A DNA stretch of 6,999 nucleotides from Chlamydiota bacterium (lineage in GTDB: Bacteria > Auribacterota > UBA3054 > B51-G9): the NCBI GenBank assembly GCA_003648225.1, contig QMOL01000154.1, positions 1-6,999 on the forward strand. Reading direction: 5' to 3'. A model generated the notes under the pieces. That model had not been told where the DNA came from, did no database searches, and worked only from the letters and a program-made list of their open reading frames with translations. The position numbers and the translations under genes were made by a program. Shown piece by piece: positions 6,701 through 6,999 of this stretch; the stretch's first letter is position 1; every line of letters begins with the position of its first letter.

Positions 6701-6999
6701 TTAAAGTCTCTTAAAATAAATAACAATTAATAAATTATAAATTATAAATAGACAGGGTTCCGGAATACCAATAATATCTATTTCTTTGCACGCGCAGGAA
6801 TCAATTGGTACGATGCCGTTTGTAATTGAGCCGGGAATTTGTTTAATTGTATCATAACCGCAATTTTTTTGAATCAGCATCACAGATTTGACATTTCCTG
6901 CAAGAATACCGTCATCGGAATCGTATAACCTTGCCACGCAATTAGAATTGGCGTATTGTGCCCATTCATCACCGATTTCGCCAAAAGTAGCTGTTCCGA
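6701..6999 (-). CDS. C-terminal end of a PEP-CTERM-like exported protein, cut by window edge
   Basis: The frame is open from the right edge to the TAA at 6701-6703, so at least 98 C-terminal residues are seen. A GTG at 6937 is in frame, but the reading clearly continues upstream of it (GTATFGEIGDEWAQYA...), so the start lies outside the window. The last ~20 residues read I-P-E-P-C, then a hydrophobic stretch (LFIIYNLLIVIYF), then K-R-L. That is the three-part architecture of PEP-CTERM sorting signals, which in other bacteria are recognised by exosortase for transfer to the outer surface. The tail is shorter and less basic at the end than classic examples. The visible part of the mature protein is rich in Asp, Gly and Ile and has several cysteines (SNC, KNC, SCAC), suggesting a disulfide-stabilised extracellular fold. 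The main domain is out of view, so no function is assigned. It is co-directional with the acetylesterase gene, 124 bp upstream of it. Confidence 0.7.
   Translation of the reverse strand, partial: GTATFGEIGDEWAQYANSNCVARLYDSDDGILAGNVKSVMLIQKNCGYDTIKQIPGSITNGIVPIDSCACKEIDIIGIPEPCLFIIYNLLIVIYFKRL

Noticed and set aside
1..6999. CRISPR array, tRNA, rRNA, riboswitch or defence system
   Set aside because: No spaced direct repeats of CRISPR type, no cloverleaf-like or rRNA-like sequence and no defence-type domains were seen. The only tandem repeats are protein-coding Ig modules and one 9-bp duplication.

Overview
The window looks like part of an AT-rich bacterial chromosome that encodes mostly exported proteins. 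Codons are A/T-biased, leaders are AT-rich, and none of the three larger genes is a housekeeping gene. The gene at the right edge ends in a PEP-CTERM-like tail (Ile-Pro-Glu-Pro, a hydrophobic stretch, then Lys-Arg). Together with a secreted SGNH-type acetylesterase of the 'sialate O-acetylesterase' kind and a giant Ig-repeat surface protein, this fits the PVC group (Lentisphaerota, Kiritimatiellota, Planctomycetota, Verrucomicrobiota) better than Bacteroidota. No ribosomal or phylogenetic marker is present, so this is an inference only.

Layout. Positions 1-2999 (+) hold the 3' part of a very large repeat protein that enters from the left edge. It contains at least six Ig-like modules spaced about 92-95 residues apart, of two sequence types. 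They are followed by a unique C-terminal region of about 420 residues, richer in lysine and carrying a GGxLG motif. A strong Rho-independent terminator follows at 3047-3081. Positions 3082-3506 are mostly non-coding. They hold a short perfect inverted repeat, a tandem 9-bp repeat, and a small open frame (3301-3468) whose C-terminal half resembles the end of DUF2007-type small proteins. That frame may be a real small gene or a remnant.

The rest lies on the minus strand, reading from right to left. First is the 3' end of a PEP-CTERM-like protein gene (6701-6999, running off the edge). After 124 bp comes a secreted two-domain SGNH acetylesterase (4636-6576). After 85 bp comes an exported metallo-beta-lactamase-fold hydrolase (3507-4550). 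The 85-bp gap carries a good sigma70-like promoter and a Shine-Dalgarno sequence for the MBL gene, so the two enzyme genes may be co-transcribed, separately transcribed, or both.

Working together. All four substantial genes appear to encode envelope or extracellular proteins. The esterase probably removes acetyl groups from a glycan or other carbohydrate. The MBL-fold protein is UlaG-like with a complete set of metal ligands, but its substrate cannot be read from the sequence. No mobile element, CRISPR array, tRNA or rRNA was recognised. No clearly new multi-gene system is evident. The least explained items are the C-terminal region of the repeat protein and the 3301-3468 frame.
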